In this document: one piece after another, positions 1 to 11,659 of the stretch
How the letters are laid out: each line of letters begins with the position of its first letter
Numbering within the stretch: position 1 is the first letter of the stretch
The notes under the pieces: generated by a model
What the model saw: the letters and a program-made list of their open reading frames with translations, nothing else
Database searches by the model: none
Told to the model about the DNA's origin: nothing
Origin: Dendrophyllia cribrosa
Taxonomy: Eukaryota; Cnidaria; Anthozoa; Scleractinia; Dendrophylliidae
DNA length: 64,000 nucleotides
Direction: 5' to 3'
Assembly: GCA_024195265.1 (NCBI GenBank)
Contig: JAJLRJ010000003.1
Span: 26,140,438 to 26,204,437, forward strand
Program-made: the position numbers and the translations under genes

Positions 1-290
1 GCAGGTTTGAAGGTAAGTTCTCAATTCTTGATCTGTTTAAAATGTCCATTTTAATTATTTTGCACCATGTTTAAACTTACCCAAGTCCAACCCTAAATCT
101 AGACCTATGCTGAATAACAACAAACGTTTTTGGACTAATATATGAAGAGGAGATTATCTGCTGAAAATTATACTATTTCTTAGCGACCCTGAGAACAACG
201 AATCCATGCTTGACATGGGATTTGAAAAGGAGACACAAAATTGCTACCTCTCGACAGAGTTCCCACTAGTTTTGAAAGTTAAGGGTCCTT
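1..290. repeat. Dispersed repeat, copy 1
   Basis: This stretch resembles 14430-14700 in the same orientation. Shared landmarks are an AAGGTAAGTTCTC block, a 'taagtccaa ... tctaga ... ttgaata' series and 'ggactaat...gtgaaga'. It is read as one copy of a dispersed family; no coding function is visible. Confidence 0.5.
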
Positions 291-499
291 GGGACCCCCA
301 GTTCCAAAAAGATTGGGTTTTTTTTTGCTTTTCAAGGGTCCGCTGCTTATTACTAATTTTATTGTTTCAAACACTGAGACAGAAACCAAGGCCAGATGGT
401 AACAGGATTGATAAAGCTTTATTTTTTTATTTTTTACTTTTTTTACTTTCCCCATGACAAAAGCCGTCCTCATTTGAGCCTTCAAGGCTGTGCTTGCCT

Positions 500-871
500 T
501 CTCTTGGACATATGGCGCACAACAGTTTCATGAGATCTTCTTTGTTTGATGATATCCATGGCCATGACGTGGTCAGTACCAGACTGATGTTGTGTTAGAC
601 CTGAGCGCTGAAAATTATTCGCTCCATGAACAAAACTTTGCGATGGTTTAGCTTTACGGCCATAGTCAGCGAGACAAACATTGCACTTTATTTTGCTTTC
701 AGGCGAATCATACTTAAACCATTGAAACTCCTCCAGTCATTTAGAACAAAACTTACGTTTCTTCAGCTGGGCATCATCCCGGAGATCTGTATCACTTTCA
801 GGTTTCCTTTTTTCAGGTTTTCTCAATGTTGAAGGCTCGACAATTTCGAATAAAGTCTTTTGTTTTGACAT
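500..871 (-). pseudogene. Decayed TTF-type zinc-finger exon (hAT/ZNF862-like)
   Basis: Read on the minus strand from an ATG at 871, the frame gives MSKQKTLFEIVEP and, after about 45 residues, a Lys-Arg-Lys-Phe-Cys-Ser-Lys block. A TGA stands where a Trp is usual in this family. The same frame then continues through FQWFKYD, a Cys-x2-Cys pair and a terminal His-rich segment (HQSGTDH). This order of residues is that of the TTF-type zinc finger in hAT transposases and in the ZNF862/ZMYM-like proteins derived from them. The frame ends at a TGA near 510, with no catalytic domain in view. It is a broken N-terminal fragment. The family assignment rests on residue pattern only. Confidence 0.5.
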
Positions 872-1899
872 GACGAGTCACAAAATGGCGGCTCGCCGAA
901 GCACATGCTAAGATGATCGCAAAGACGTTTGGGTAGGGCCCACTAGACCCAGTCTCCTAACTAGTCTGAACTTTTTTTCCTGCGTCCCAAGGACGCACTT
1001 TGGCAAAAAACAGTGCGTCCTTTTCATTTTTTGTGCGTATATGACGCACACCTGTGCGTTAATGGGAACACTGCTCTCGATCGACTCATTGCCATTTTTC
1101 CTCTTTAAATACGATTCTTTTTCACGTAGCAGTTTAGACAATCCTGGCAGTTTGGCGATAGCAAGCATTAGCCTTGACGTACATTGGTTCCTGACCGTGG
1201 AGAGCCATGCGTCAAGAGAGCTAGAATGGCGCAAAGCTTCACAGCGTAGCCCAACGAAATTAGATGGGATTTTTTTTGTTGAGTTATGAGACATAAACAT
1301 ATAACTTCATCATCGCCAACAATGCCATTGCCTTCCGCGACATGTACTTACAGTGCTCAGTTTCTTGATGCGCGGCATAATAATTTGCATATACAGAACT
1401 AGTCGGCTGTAATCGGTCAACCGATTAAGCTTTGGTAATACTCTAGTCTTTTCGCAGATTCAACTGCTGTCAATCAAACGGTTAGTCCACCTTTAAACTA
1501 TTCCCTAGTCAAATCTATTCAAAGCGATTTATCGAAGAGTTTATGAGAAAATTAAGACACACACTGTCCAGTGTATCAAAAACATTATCTGAAATAGTTT
1601 CATGCAGACTAAATGGTCTTGATAGCAGCGCGAGGCGCGAGTTGAGATGAGCGCGAAGGGTCAGTTACTCGCCAGAGGAACGCGCGAAATCACATAAAAT
1701 TTTCCCCCACAAAACTAAAAACGGCGAGCAAAGGCAGCGAGCTTCATGCGCGAATCAAAGGAGCGTGAAGAGCAAGTCACACGCAACTAGAGGAGCGCAA
1801 AACGTTATGACTTGCGCTTAAGCAAAAAGGAAATTCGCAAAAATAATCGGCCTGTCTATTGAGTTTTTGTCCCTGTGAAACGAGCAACTGACTCTTAAT
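872..1899. other. No supported gene
   Basis: A minus-strand open frame (908-1300, 130 codons) lies just upstream of the zinc-finger remnant and could be an older 5' part of it, but nothing in it is recognisable. The rest is plain AT-rich DNA with a GCG-rich patch near 1630-1800. Confidence 0.4.
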
Positions 1900-1903
1900 T
1901 TAA

Positions 1904-2457
1904 AGTGCCCCTATGATCAAATTTTTGATTTTCATTTTTTTACATCTTCGTGTACAATTAGACGTTCTTACTCATCTTGCCAAATTTCAATCCATTACGA
2001 ACATCAGAAGTCATTTTATTTTAACATTTATTTCCGAGAATTTACGGCCGCCATTGATCAACCTTGTTCCAAGGCTTGGTTGCGAATGGGAGAAAGTGAC
2101 GTCAAAGGCTCAAAAATACCTCACGGGTTGAAATTAAAATAACAATAAGTATTAAAAATCACGCGAAAAGTAACAAAAGCTTTGGACTTGTTCTTTGTGC
2201 AATTTTCAATGCTGATTGTTATTATAATTTCAACCCGTGAGGTATGTTTGAGCCTTTGACGTCACTCTCTCTCTTTCGCAACCAAGCCTTGGAACAAGGT
2301 TGATAAATGGCGGCCGTAAATTCTCGGAAATAAATGTTAAAATAAAATGACTTCTGATGTTCGTAATGGATTGAAATTTGGCAAGATGTGTAAGAAAGTC
2401 TAATTGTACACGAAAATGTAAAAAAATCAAAATCAAAAATTTGATCATAGGGGCACT
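1904..2457. mobile_element. Fold-back MITE with TTAA target site
   Basis: The element has two inverted arms of about 240 bp (1904-2145 and 2217-2457) around a ~70-bp centre. It begins AGTGCCCC and ends GGGGCACT, and is flanked by TTAA at 1900-1903 and 2458-2461. TTAA duplication is the signature of piggyBac-type mobilisation. It carries no transposase; the mirrored open frames in the arms are only reflections of each other. Confidence 0.75.
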
Positions 2458-2461
2458 TTAA

Positions 2462-3258
2462 GGAAGGCCACTTTTTTGTCTTTGTCTTCGTGTGCCAGTA
2501 TTTTAACCTAGCTGTTTTGTGAAAGCAATTTTATGAAGACAGACATTTGACGCGCCGAGAAAAGAAGCGCGGTGTGTCAATGACTCGCGCTGACCCGGAC
2601 AGCGCATTGGGTTATCGTGACAGACTTAAGCATTCCGCTTAAGTATTGCTCGTAGTTTAAAATGTTTGAAAAGTTCTGTGAAATAGTCTCAGGCAGTTTT
2701 GAAAGATATTTACAACGCGCCTGCCCCAAACCAGCCCACGACAACAACTACTCCTGTGGGAAATAACATTCTTTTGCTTGCGAAAATAATTATTCAAATT
2801 TGGATGCGTTTTGATCGATCAAGCATAAATTTGGAGCGAAAGCTAAAATGCCCAGCAGACGTTTTAGAAATTCGCGTTTTGCCAGTATTTGCATTTATTG
2901 TATCCCTGGCCTGGAAAATTTGCAGGAGGCTTTCTGAACAGTCAAGTTAACATAACCCTATGATACAACAAGATTCGAGCAATTATTTAAAGAGATATTA
3001 TATCTCAAAGTGCGCCAAACCCATTTTCTCATACAAACAAGATTCCGAAATAGCGAACTTTAATGTTAAATTTGACAGATGTTGTAGAAGTGCAAAACAA
3101 CAGACAACCGCCCACACGGTTTAATTGATCTTTCTTCTATAAAAGGCGTATGATACATGTAGTTTATCAAAAGTAGTTTATGAGTAAAACAAGCGCAATG
3201 TATACCCACTAGACATTTTCAGACCATTTTCTCTATTGTCGGAAGCACGTTTAGCTAA
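2462..3258. other. No supported gene
   Basis: Ordinary AT-rich DNA. No frame with codon character and no inverted repeat was found. Confidence 0.4.
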
Positions 3259-3261
3259 TTA

Positions 3262-3424
3262 GGGCCTGGTCGCACTACAGTCAAAAACAAAATTTCGCCC
3301 TTGCAATAATCGAGAACAACAAAAGAAACCGCTCCGGTGGGACACGCTTTTTGTGGAATGTTTTTGTTTTTATGTCATTTTGCACGGGTTAATTTTTGTT
3401 TTTGACTGTAGTGCGACCAGGCCC
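3262..3424. mobile_element. PIF/Harbinger-type MITE
   Basis: Terminal inverted repeats of about 30 bp start GGGCCTGGTCGCAC and end with the complement. A TTA sits on each side (3259-3261 and 3425-3427). A three-base TWA duplication with GG-rich ends points to PIF/Harbinger mobilisation. It is non-coding. Confidence 0.75.
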
Positions 3425-3427
3425 TTA

Positions 3428-4110
3428 GCTTTCAAATTTAGCGCCGACAGCTCATTAAAAGTCCCGGATGTGTCGCTGCATTGTGGCCGATGTGCGGTAT
3501 TTCTGTAAATAGCAATTAATATAAAAAATGCTATTCATTTTTATATTGATCATTTAAGCTCTTTTATAAATGTGCTTTACGCAACGCAAGCTTGATGCGT
3601 TTTTCGAGTTAACGAGTCTTGACGCAACGAGAAATTTGTCTTTAAAGAAAACACGTTATTTTGACGGATGGTTCTTTACCTTTTAATGCATGCATACTCG
3701 CGGCATTCAAATACGTAGATTATTCATTTCAGATAAAACATTTTACACAACGCCGGAGTTGCAGAATTAGAAGGTGTTTAAAGTATCCCAAGGAATCATC
3801 GTGTTAATAAGCTTTCTTATGCAAAAATATAACAAAAACATGTTGTTATCAGTGAAAATGGTCATGATTTGATGATCACCTTAAGACAAAAGGAAATGTG
3901 CTTTTGTTAACCCTATTTTGCCTGGGTCCTGAGCCTGTTTTATGTTTTTTTTTGGAGGGGGGGGGGGTGGGGGGGTGCACATTGTGCCCCCCTCCTAACT
4001 TCAAGAATATTAGAGATATGACAATGAAACCAAGAGGGTACATAGTACGTCCAAAAATGTCTCCTTTGCGGCCCGCACAATGGAACGATGACGTCATATG
4101 ACGTAGTTAT
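3428..4110. other. No supported gene; G-run at 3954-3978
   Basis: AT-rich DNA with one guanine-rich low-complexity tract. The open frames over it on both strands come from the low complexity. Confidence 0.4.
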
Positions 4111-4312
4111 TAGTTAATTAGTTTTTTTTTTTTTATTTATTTATTTATACAAAACATTTACGTAACAAGCAGATTTAAAAGGTTACAATACAAAGGAATA
4201 CATGACAAGATGTTACAACAATACACTACACTAGACATTCCGAGACTGGGTTGGCATTGGCGATTTCAATTTTTGTTTATAGTCTGAAACTGCACTAATC
4301 ATTTAGTAACTC

Positions 4313-4462
4313 TATAGGTGGTTTGCAACCAATCTCTAGAGACATAGATAACAATAGTGAAACGAACAAATGCTGGTGGACGAACAAAAGGAGCTAATGA
4401 GAGAACTATTGTTTATGTCCACCAGCATGGCGGCGATGACGTAACATGAAAACCACCTATAT
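4313..4462. mobile_element. Short MITE inside the LINE 3' UTR
   Basis: Inverted ends TATAGGTGGTTT and AAACCACCTATA bound a ~150-bp non-coding insert. A TA dinucleotide duplication is possible but blurred by TA-rich flanks. Confidence 0.6.
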
Positions 4463-4508
4463 AGTAGTTAACAATATATTTTAAATTATATAATACTTAT
4501 GTTTTATT

Positions 4509-7500
4509 TTACAGAGGGGATTTTTCTAGATGAAATCTACAGTTTAATTTAACTACAAATTCCTCTAAAGATAGGTTTTTCTGTGCTAGTTTTTGGGTAT
4601 AGAGGTAATATTTAGCAAAGAGGAGAGTACAGTTTAAGTTATTGGTAATCAGGTCAGTCTTGGAGGTGGAGCTCGTGCCGAAGAGAATTTCCGTTGGGGA
4701 TAAGGAGAAAGAGGTGCCATTTTCTTTGTTAAACCACTTAATAACTTCCAAGAAAAACTCTTTAGACCAGTGACAATTTGAAAAAGTGTGAATAATGGAA
4801 TCATTTTCGCGACAGTAAATGCAAAGCATATCATTTTTAATACCAAATAAATGCAGTTCTCTTTTTGTAACAACTATTCTGTGCAAAAGTTTGAAGTAAA
4901 ATTCTCTCAGCTTGTTTTCTCTAGAAATATATTTTACACGACTAAAAAAAGAGTCAATCCGCACCATGTCTGGCTGTAAATCTCTCTCCCACTTTACGCT
5001 TGCCTTCAATACTTGCTTGTCCTTATTTATCAAAAGCCAGTAGTAATCCCTGTTTTTTAATTTAAGTAAATTTATGGTAGTATCCCGAGACAGCTGAAAC
5101 TCATATTCTGAAAGAAGAATAGTTTTATCTAGGCATTTTATCCTTGCCTTAATAATGAGGGTCTGAGGTATTGCAGATACAACTTGCATGTATGTTAGGA
5201 AATTACAACTGAGTTTGTATTTTCGGATGAACTCAGCGTAAGGGAGAATTTTTCCATCCGCCTTCAACAGATCGTGGATAAAAATAATATTACTACTGAA
5301 CCAGCTCCGATAAAAGATAGTTTGACTGTTAATTCCAATTTCTTTGTTATTATATAGAATCAATTCCTGATCGGATTCTGGATTATAAGATGCTTTAAGT
5401 TCAGAGAAATATAGTAAGATCTGCTTGTAGAAGTTCGGGAATTTTGCCTGCTCGAGGAACTTTTCATCATAGTTACAGTGCAACAGGAATTTTAAGCCAC
5501 CATATTTATCAAAATAATAGTTTGGTATAACCTTCCAGGATTCACTGCCCATTTGGTCGTTTATTAAAAATCTCGAGATCCATGCCAATTTGAGTGATTT
5601 GGACATAGTTTCTATGCTAGGCGCACGTAGACCTCCATTGTCGTAGTCTTGAAACATGACTTTACGATTGATTTTGTCTTTCTTGTTTTTCCATATAAAT
5701 TTAAATATCATAGAATTAACATCTTGAATGCATTTTTTAGGGATATCAAGAATCGAAGTAGAATGAACCAGCTGCGAAATGCCAAGGCTTTTAGTTATAA
5801 GACATCTTCCAAATAGTGTAAGGTTTCGGGACTGCCAGATGCCATGAATAGTATCTATTTTTTGAATTTTTTCTTTAAAATTGTATTGGTCATTTTTTTT
5901 TTCATCATAGGATATAAATATCCCTAAGGCTCTTATCGGCTCTTTTGGCCATTTGAATCCGAAAGGTGTTTCTTTGCAATACCTCCAGGGTCCCAACCAC
6001 ATTGCTTTTGTTTTTGATGGATTTAGTCGCAAACCTGATAGGTCACCGAAGTCATTCAATCGTACAATAGCTCTTTGCACGGTGTTCGTGTCCTTGCAAA
6101 AGAGAGTGGTATCATCAGCGAATTGGCCTATTTTAAATTCTTTCCGAAAGATAGTTATACCATGTATTTCCTTGTCTTGTCTAATCTTACAAGCTAGTAA
6201 CTCAACTGCAAGAATGAATAAATAGGGGGACAAAGGGCAGCCTTGCCTCACTCCTCTTGATAGCTTAAAGTAGTTGGTACAAAAGCCGTTGTTTAAAACT
6301 GCACTTTCTGAATTTTTGTAAAGAGTGGTTATCCATCGTTTGATATTATCACCAAAATTAAATACCGTAATTGTCTTCTGGATGAAACCCCATTCAATAG
6401 TGTCAAACGCTTTACGAAAATCAAGTTGCAGAAGTAACCCCGGAATGTTTTGAAGTTTTGTTTGCTCAAGAATATCATTTATCTGCCTGACATTTTGACC
6501 TATATACCTCCCTTTTATGAAACCTGTTTGATCTGGATTAATTAAGAGCGTCAAAACTTTTTCTATTCTCCTGGCTACAATTTTGGACGCAATTTTGTAG
6601 TCCATATTAAGTAAAGTTATCGGTCGCCAGTTTGCGAGATCAGCTAGGTCTGAATCTTCCTTTGGGACTAGAGTAACTACACCTCGCTTTTGAGAGATTG
6701 ACATTTCGCCTTCTTTAAATGCTGCGTTGAAACAATCGATTAAGTCTTGTCCCAACAAGTCAAAGAAACAGTTATAGAACTCCCAGGTAAATCCGTCATC
6801 TCCGGGAGATTTTCCACTTGCGAACGTCCGCAAAACATCACTACATTCCTTAAGAGTGATTTCTCCCAGTTCGTCTTGTTCCGTATTTTGGAGTTTCGGT
6901 ATTTCAAGATTTCTGACAAAATTTTCCAATAATCTGCTTTTATCCTCTACATGGTTTGACGTATATAAATCTCTATAAAAATTTTCAATTTCCAATAATA
7001 TGTCTTCTTCTTTGGAAATGTTATCTCCATCTGGCCGTTTCAGTTCTTTAATTACTTTTCGGTTATAGTTTCGCTTTTCTAGATTAAAGAAATATTTTGT
7101 TGGTTTTTCACCTTGCTCAGTCCATCTAGCTTTAGAACGAAGAATTGAACCTTTTCCCTTGTTTTCATATAAGAAATGAAGTTCCTGTTTTAATCGAGTA
7201 TATTCCCGTTGCTGAGTTTCGCTTGTATCATCTACATCGACATTTTGAGAGAGGAGATTGTCGAGCTCCTCTAATCGGTCCCCTAGGTCTTGTTCCTTTA
7301 TACGAAGCTTTTTTTGTTTGTTTTTGGAATAAGGGATTGTAAGCGCTCTTATTTCCATTTTGATAAGTTCCCACTTTAACCTTTTGTCTTCCACATCCGA
7401 GTATTTATTTATTATGTTAGGATAATTTTCTTTTATAAGTTTTTTATATTCTTCATCTTCTACAAGAGAATTATTGAATTTCCATAGACCCGGTCCGCGT

Positions 7501-8213
7501 CTTTTTTTCGTAACAGTCAAACTAAGTTTTACTGCTTTGTGATCAGGAGCAATAGAGACTTTTGTACCTATGTGAGACACACATTTGATTAAGGATTGAG
7601 CAATAAGAAAGAAATCGATTCGCGAGCTGAGATTGAGTGCCTTGGACTCATAAGTGAAACTCAGTTTGCTCGGATTTTGTTTTCTATAGATGTCAACAAG
7701 CTCAAGTTCTCTCATCATTGATATAAGATTGTTTCGATAAGTATGTGGCTTCCACGCCGCGCCACCTATTTTGTCAATGGCATAAAGAACAACATTCCAA
7801 TCACCTCCTATAACTAGGTTTCCAATGTCAGTGTTGGACATTAAATATTCATGTGAAAAATGGAAAAATTCATTCTGCTGTTGTAAATTGTTTGGAGCAT
7901 AAATATTACATACAGATAAGTTGCCTGCTTCAGAAGCTATGTCCACTGAGACAATTCTCCCATTTTGGTCTTTGTTGAAGTTGTTAACCGTCTGACCATA
8001 TAAGGGGTTAATTAAGATACAAACACCTCTGCTATGAATTGAGCCGTGTGAAAAGAAAATGTCACCTCCCCACTCACTCCTCCAAACTGTTTCATCACCT
8101 GGTTTTGAATAAATTTCTTGCAGAAAGTAAAATAAACAATTCTGATCTTTCAAAAACCTGAAAATACTTCTTCTTTTAACCTGATTTCTTAACCCTCTGA
8201 CATTTAATGACAT
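4509..8213 (-). CDS. LINE ORF2: AP endonuclease and reverse transcriptase
   Basis: This 1,234-residue frame is the enzyme that nicks target DNA and copies the element's RNA at the nick. Residues 1-235 are an APE-type endonuclease, with NVRGL at the start, a QE pair near 32, GGDWN near 138 and the closing SxAPDHKAV block near 220. The reverse transcriptase occupies roughly 480-760, with ANWRPI, LLQLDFRKAFD, SRGVRQGCPLSP and the catalytic FADDTT. The C-terminal third has the Trp/Cys-rich zf-RVT pattern, including CIYCREN-x5-HTFSNC. The layout fits the L1/Tx1 group. The frame has no internal stop, so the insertion is recent or under constraint. The ATG used sits at the first endonuclease motif; a few N-terminal residues may be missing. 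Confidence 0.9.
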   Translation of the reverse strand: MSLNVRGLRNQVKRRSIFRFLKDQNCLFYFLQEIYSKPGDETVWRSEWGGDIFFSHGSIHSRGVCILINPLYGQTVNNFNKDQNGRIVSVDIASEAGNLSVCNIYAPNNLQQQNEFFHFSHEYLMSNTDIGNLVIGGDWNVVLYAIDKIGGAAWKPHTYRNNLISMMRELELVDIYRKQNPSKLSFTYESKALNLSSRIDFFLIAQSLIKCVSHIGTKVSIAPDHKAVKLSLTVTKKRRGPGLWKFNNSLVEDEEYKKLIKENYPNIINKYSDVEDKRLKWELIKMEIRALTIPYSKNKQKKLRIKEQDLGDRLEELDNLLSQNVDVDDTSETQQREYTRLKQELHFLYENKGKGSILRSKARWTEQGEKPTKYFFNLEKRNYNRKVIKELKRPDGDNISKEEDILLEIENFYRDLYTSNHVEDKSRLLENFVRNLEIPKLQNTEQDELGEITLKECSDVLRTFASGKSPGDDGFTWEFYNCFFDLLGQDLIDCFNAAFKEGEMSISQKRGVVTLVPKEDSDLADLANWRPITLLNMDYKIASKIVARRIEKVLTLLINPDQTGFIKGRYIGQNVRQINDILEQTKLQNIPGLLLQLDFRKAFDTIEWGFIQKTITVFNFGDNIKRWITTLYKNSESAVLNNGFCTNYFKLSRGVRQGCPLSPYLFILAVELLACKIRQDKEIHGITIFRKEFKIGQFADDTTLFCKDTNTVQRAIVRLNDFGDLSGLRLNPSKTKAMWLGPWRYCKETPFGFKWPKEPIRALGIFISYDEKKNDQYNFKEKIQKIDTIHGIWQSRNLTLFGRCLITKSLGISQLVHSTSILDIPKKCIQDVNSMIFKFIWKNKKDKINRKVMFQDYDNGGLRAPSIETMSKSLKLAWISRFLINDQMGSESWKVIPNYYFDKYGGLKFLLHCNYDEKFLEQAKFPNFYKQILLYFSELKASYNPESDQELILYNNKEIGINSQTIFYRSWFSSNIIFIHDLLKADGKILPYAEFIRKYKLSCNFLTYMQVVSAIPQTLIIKARIKCLDKTILLSEYEFQLSRDTTINLLKLKNRDYYWLLINKDKQVLKASVKWERDLQPDMVRIDSFFSRVKYISRENKLREFYFKLLHRIVVTKRELHLFGIKNDMLCIYCRENDSIIHTFSNCHWSKEFFLEVIKWFNKENGTSFSLSPTEILFGTSSTSKTDLITNNLNCTLLFAKYYLYTQKLAQKNLSLEEFVVKLNCRFHLEKSPL

Positions 8214-9535
8214 GACACTTAAATCACCCTGGTAGGCTATAGTGGCAAATATAGAGCTTAAAGCTAGGAAAAATGCAGCGAGAAATGGTACTCATTAGTT
8301 ACACGGCCGCAATATTGGATCTGCCATCTTGGATTTCTGAAATTTTTAAAAACCTCTTTAAAACCGTCTAAATTGACTAAATATTAAGAAAAACAATGAA
8401 TACACGCTAAATGACGTAAAATGTGAAAGTTATACCAATAAACATTGTTTTTCTTCATTGAAATGTAAAAATATGTAAAAAACATGGCTGTCAAAATTTT
8501 GTTGCTATGGAAACATCAGGTCACGTGATTAGTAAAATATCAAATCAAATTGTTGTTAGTTAAATTTTAGGGTAAATAACTACGGTATGAGAATCGGGAG
8601 CAAACAACAACGAAAAAATAAGGACATACAATTGCAGAGAAGAATTCAATCTACACGTACTTTCTACCGTGAGAATAAGGGTGCGTTCAGTTGAACGTAT
8701 TCCAGAACATGAATACAAAATATGATAATCGCGATTTCATTCGAAATTGGGAGCGATTAGAAAATTAAACATCGACTATTGTATAATAAACATGTTTACA
8801 AAATTTTATTTATTTTAACCCATAAGCGTGAGTGCCGACCAAAACCGGCCGTGGTTTTACGAAATTGAGGAGAAGTATTCCTTGTCACACCTAGAAAAAC
8901 TTAACAAAAAGTCCATTCGCTTTATCGTTCATGTTTACTTTCTTTTTAATTCGTGAAGCGTGGAAGGACTTGTGGCATAAGGGTTAAAAGTTCGCTCGAT
9001 CGCTCGGCTGTAAACATTGTGCCCATGGCTACGTTGTTGGACGCAGGTGGTGGGAGTTCGACGCCGGAGGTGGGGGGTCGGTGCAGCAAAGCGCCTAAGA
9101 GAGAAGTGGGTGCGAAGGTATGCGGAGCGTAGAGTGTTTTATATTCATGAATTGTCTCAAGGAAGCTTTTGATTCGATGTCGTTTCCCACTATCGGCTTC
9201 CAACTACAATGTCTCTTAAAGGAGCTGTTGTCATGGGGATTTTGACGTTTTTGGGTCAAACTGTCCGAAAATTAAACTAATTACCTTTGTCATACGCGAA
9301 ATGCTTATAGAACACTACGAGGAACATATCAAGTGAATTTTCCAAGAGATAATAAACCATACTCAGAGTTTTAGCGAGTTTTCCAAGACATAAGGCAAAT
9401 GGAAAACTTGGCTTTTTAAACAAGCATATTTAAATAATCAATTTTTAGTGGTATTTTGTCTTTTAATGAATATTTAGTTTAAATTGATTTTATTTAAAGC
9501 GCCATTGAACCTTTGGGAAATGGCGCTACAAAAAT
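8214..9535. other. Repeat-rich, no supported gene
   Basis: A patch at about 8300-8540 has the 'gccatcttgg', 'gttgctatgg' and 'cacgtga' words also seen near 30.2-30.4 kb and 32.3-32.4 kb, so it probably belongs to a dispersed family. No coding frame was recognised. Confidence 0.4.
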
Positions 9536-9537
9536 TG

Positions 9538-9553
9538 CTTATTATTATTATTA

Positions 9554-9585
<32 letters not shown>

Positions 9586-9586
9586 A
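9538..9586. repeat. (ATT)n microsatellite
   Basis: About sixteen ATT units with one interruption. Confidence 0.9.
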
Positions 9587-9589
9587 AAC

Positions 9590-9870
9590 TTGATGAAAAA
9601 AAAAGTTGCATTTCGGTCCATTTCCATCCCGGCCATGGGCAGCCAAAGACACTTAGCTTTTAGAGCTGAACCAACATTTTTCGGTTTTTACTGACATAAA
9701 TAATAACCCGGCTAATTTTAAGGCAGCATTAAAACTGGTGGCATAGACCCTTTAATTACCGACATTGCCTTTTCTTCACAGTGTCTTTGTGAAGGAGCTT
9801 TGTCTTGGCCGTAAAAAGGAAAAAAAAAGATAAAGCACTTAATAGAATTCCATCATAACGTGGGAATGTA
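9590..9870. other. Nothing recognised
   Basis: AT-rich DNA without an open frame of note. Confidence 0.4.
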
Positions 9871-10191
9871 ATTAGCTGTATAAAAAAATGTCATACAATG
9901 ACACAACACATTCTGAAATAATTGGTGTTTAGTTTTCAGTTCAGTGTCCAAATTAAGTTCGCTATTGTTTTGGTTTTCCATTGCTGCGCATTGTTATTAC
10001 CTAAAAGACACTCACGCCACTTTCTTAACCAATTAGAAGTACTGAGAACCAAAACTAATCGTGACTTGCTCGCAGGCATTTTATCGCGCTTGACGTCGAC
10101 TCCGTGGATTGTGTCGGCTTCAGTTTTGATCGGCAAGACAAATTGCTTTGTTTTTGTTTTAACGATAATCATTAATACTCGGCTCTAGGTT

Positions 10192-10330
10192 GCCATACAA
10201 CTACACAACACAAAGTGAGCGATAATTAGTGGTCTGCAAAAATATTACGCAATGACATAAAACACAAAGTGAAATAATTAGCTGTCTATAAAAATATCAT
10301 ACAATGATACAACACAAAGTGAGTAAATGA
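10192..10330. repeat. ~62-bp tandem repeat
   Basis: A unit of the form 'caacacaaagtga..aataattagctgtctata..aatatcatacaatga' occurs about two and a half times in a row. A diverged relative lies at 9868-9930. It is non-coding. Confidence 0.6.
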
Positions 10331-11378
10331 TGTTTGCATGTGGATATCCCTCAATAGATCGCATCGATAATTCCCTTGTCGCTGCACATCGCTTACGCGG
10401 CTCGCTCGACATTTCTCTCTGTTTACTGACCTCATTCATAAAAATCAAACACCTCTAAATTAGTAACAGAAGAATTGGGTACTTTTCAAAAACTACGGGT
10501 AGAGAACTTTGAAATAAATGTACCATCTCTTAACAATGCATTTAAAAAAGTGTAGATTAGGCCTTTGATAAACAAAAGTACCGTTCTACTCAGGCAATTT
10601 TCACCTCGGCGTTTGTATAACTCATTAACGGTATAATACTGACTATATGCCCTGTATTATAATTAGTGTACATGTAAAGGCTTTTGATATTAGTTGTATT
10701 AGTCAAATTTGAATGCATAAACAAAAGAGGCCTTTCTTTCAATGTAACAAAAAAATTCTTTGGGGCAATTTTTTGGACCATGGCAAAATCATACCAAGTA
10801 CGCAAGACGCGAAGAAAGCCGGCACCACTGCCAAATTGTACCGTCTCCATCCACGAAAAAACCACTGGAAATAAGCTTTTAGGTAGACTCGTAAAAATGC
10901 GAGCAGGCAACTTTGAAATTTAACGTAAACCTGTGATAAAACGCTCTTGTCATTACAATCCTAATCATGTTTCTATAACAGAGCATCCTTAACCAGTGTT
11001 TCATCACTGCTTAATCCCGTAAAGTTTTAGTCTGTTCGGTTCTAATTATCTCCTCGACCTCGTATCTTTCAAGCAAATACGCTCTTTATATTTATTATCA
11101 TGATTTTTTTTTATTGTTACTATCACCTTTATTCAAAATTAGGTTAAGCCTTATCGGTAGGCTTTCAAATGTTAATTTTATTACCAGGATATTTAATTAG
11201 TGAAACAACTTTCAACAGCATCAGTTTAGTCTGTCCGGCGCTCTTGTTCTGAAGTTTTAATACGGTAAGTTTGACTTCGTCAATTTTCATTTGTATTTTG
11301 TTCAATGTTATCACGGTTATCACTCTGTACGTCACACACAGAAAAGAAAGCGACTTTCCTAGCTTAAATGCAAAGTAT
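10331..11378. other. Nothing recognised
   Basis: Overlapping open frames of about 80-106 codons exist on both strands near 10.6-10.9 kb, with no recognisable motif or codon character. Confidence 0.4.
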
Positions 11379-11658
11379 CTGTTTTAGCCCCCAAAGGCCG
11401 ACTTGGCGCTAAAAGTCCCAAAAGCTAATTCAACCCTTCATGGGGCCATCTTGGACATTCAGGTTCTTGATTCAGCCCACATTGAAAGCCAGTTTTGTCC
11501 TTGTTTTGAACTGCTGCTTTGGCGCTATGGGGCCATTTTAAGTTTAATAAATTGTCCAAAACAGCTCCATTTGAGAAAGGATAAATTAGCCCCAAAAATA
11601 GTCCTGCATTTTACTCACCGCCGAAACAGTCCCAATTTTGGGGCTAAAACAGATCTTT
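11378..11658. mobile_element. Candidate MITE with GGGGCTAAAACAGAT ends
   Basis: The ends ATCTGTTTTAGCCCC and GGGGCTAAAACAGAT are exact inverted repeats about 280 bp apart. No clear target duplication was found. The open frame inside is not recognisable. Confidence 0.5.
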
Positions 11659-11659
11659 T

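Larger units (their letters stand above)
4119..8213 (-). mobile_element. L1/Tx1-like non-LTR retrotransposon, 5'-truncated
   Basis: The unit reads right to left. Its 3' end is marked by an A-rich tail, seen as a T-run at about 4119-4145 with TTTA repeats on the plus strand. A ~370-bp 3' UTR then leads into the long ORF2. A small MITE has inserted into the UTR at 4313-4462. The ORF starts close to the first conserved block of the endonuclease, and no ORF1 is seen upstream. The copy is therefore 5'-truncated but otherwise unusually intact. Confidence 0.8.

Noticed and set aside
908..1300. 130-residue protein on the minus strand
   Set aside because: No motif, and the opposite strand is open over the same DNA. 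Mentioned only as a possible extension of the zinc-finger remnant.
10590..10923. Overlapping open frames of 79 and 106 residues on opposite strands
   Set aside because: No codon character, motif or splice context.
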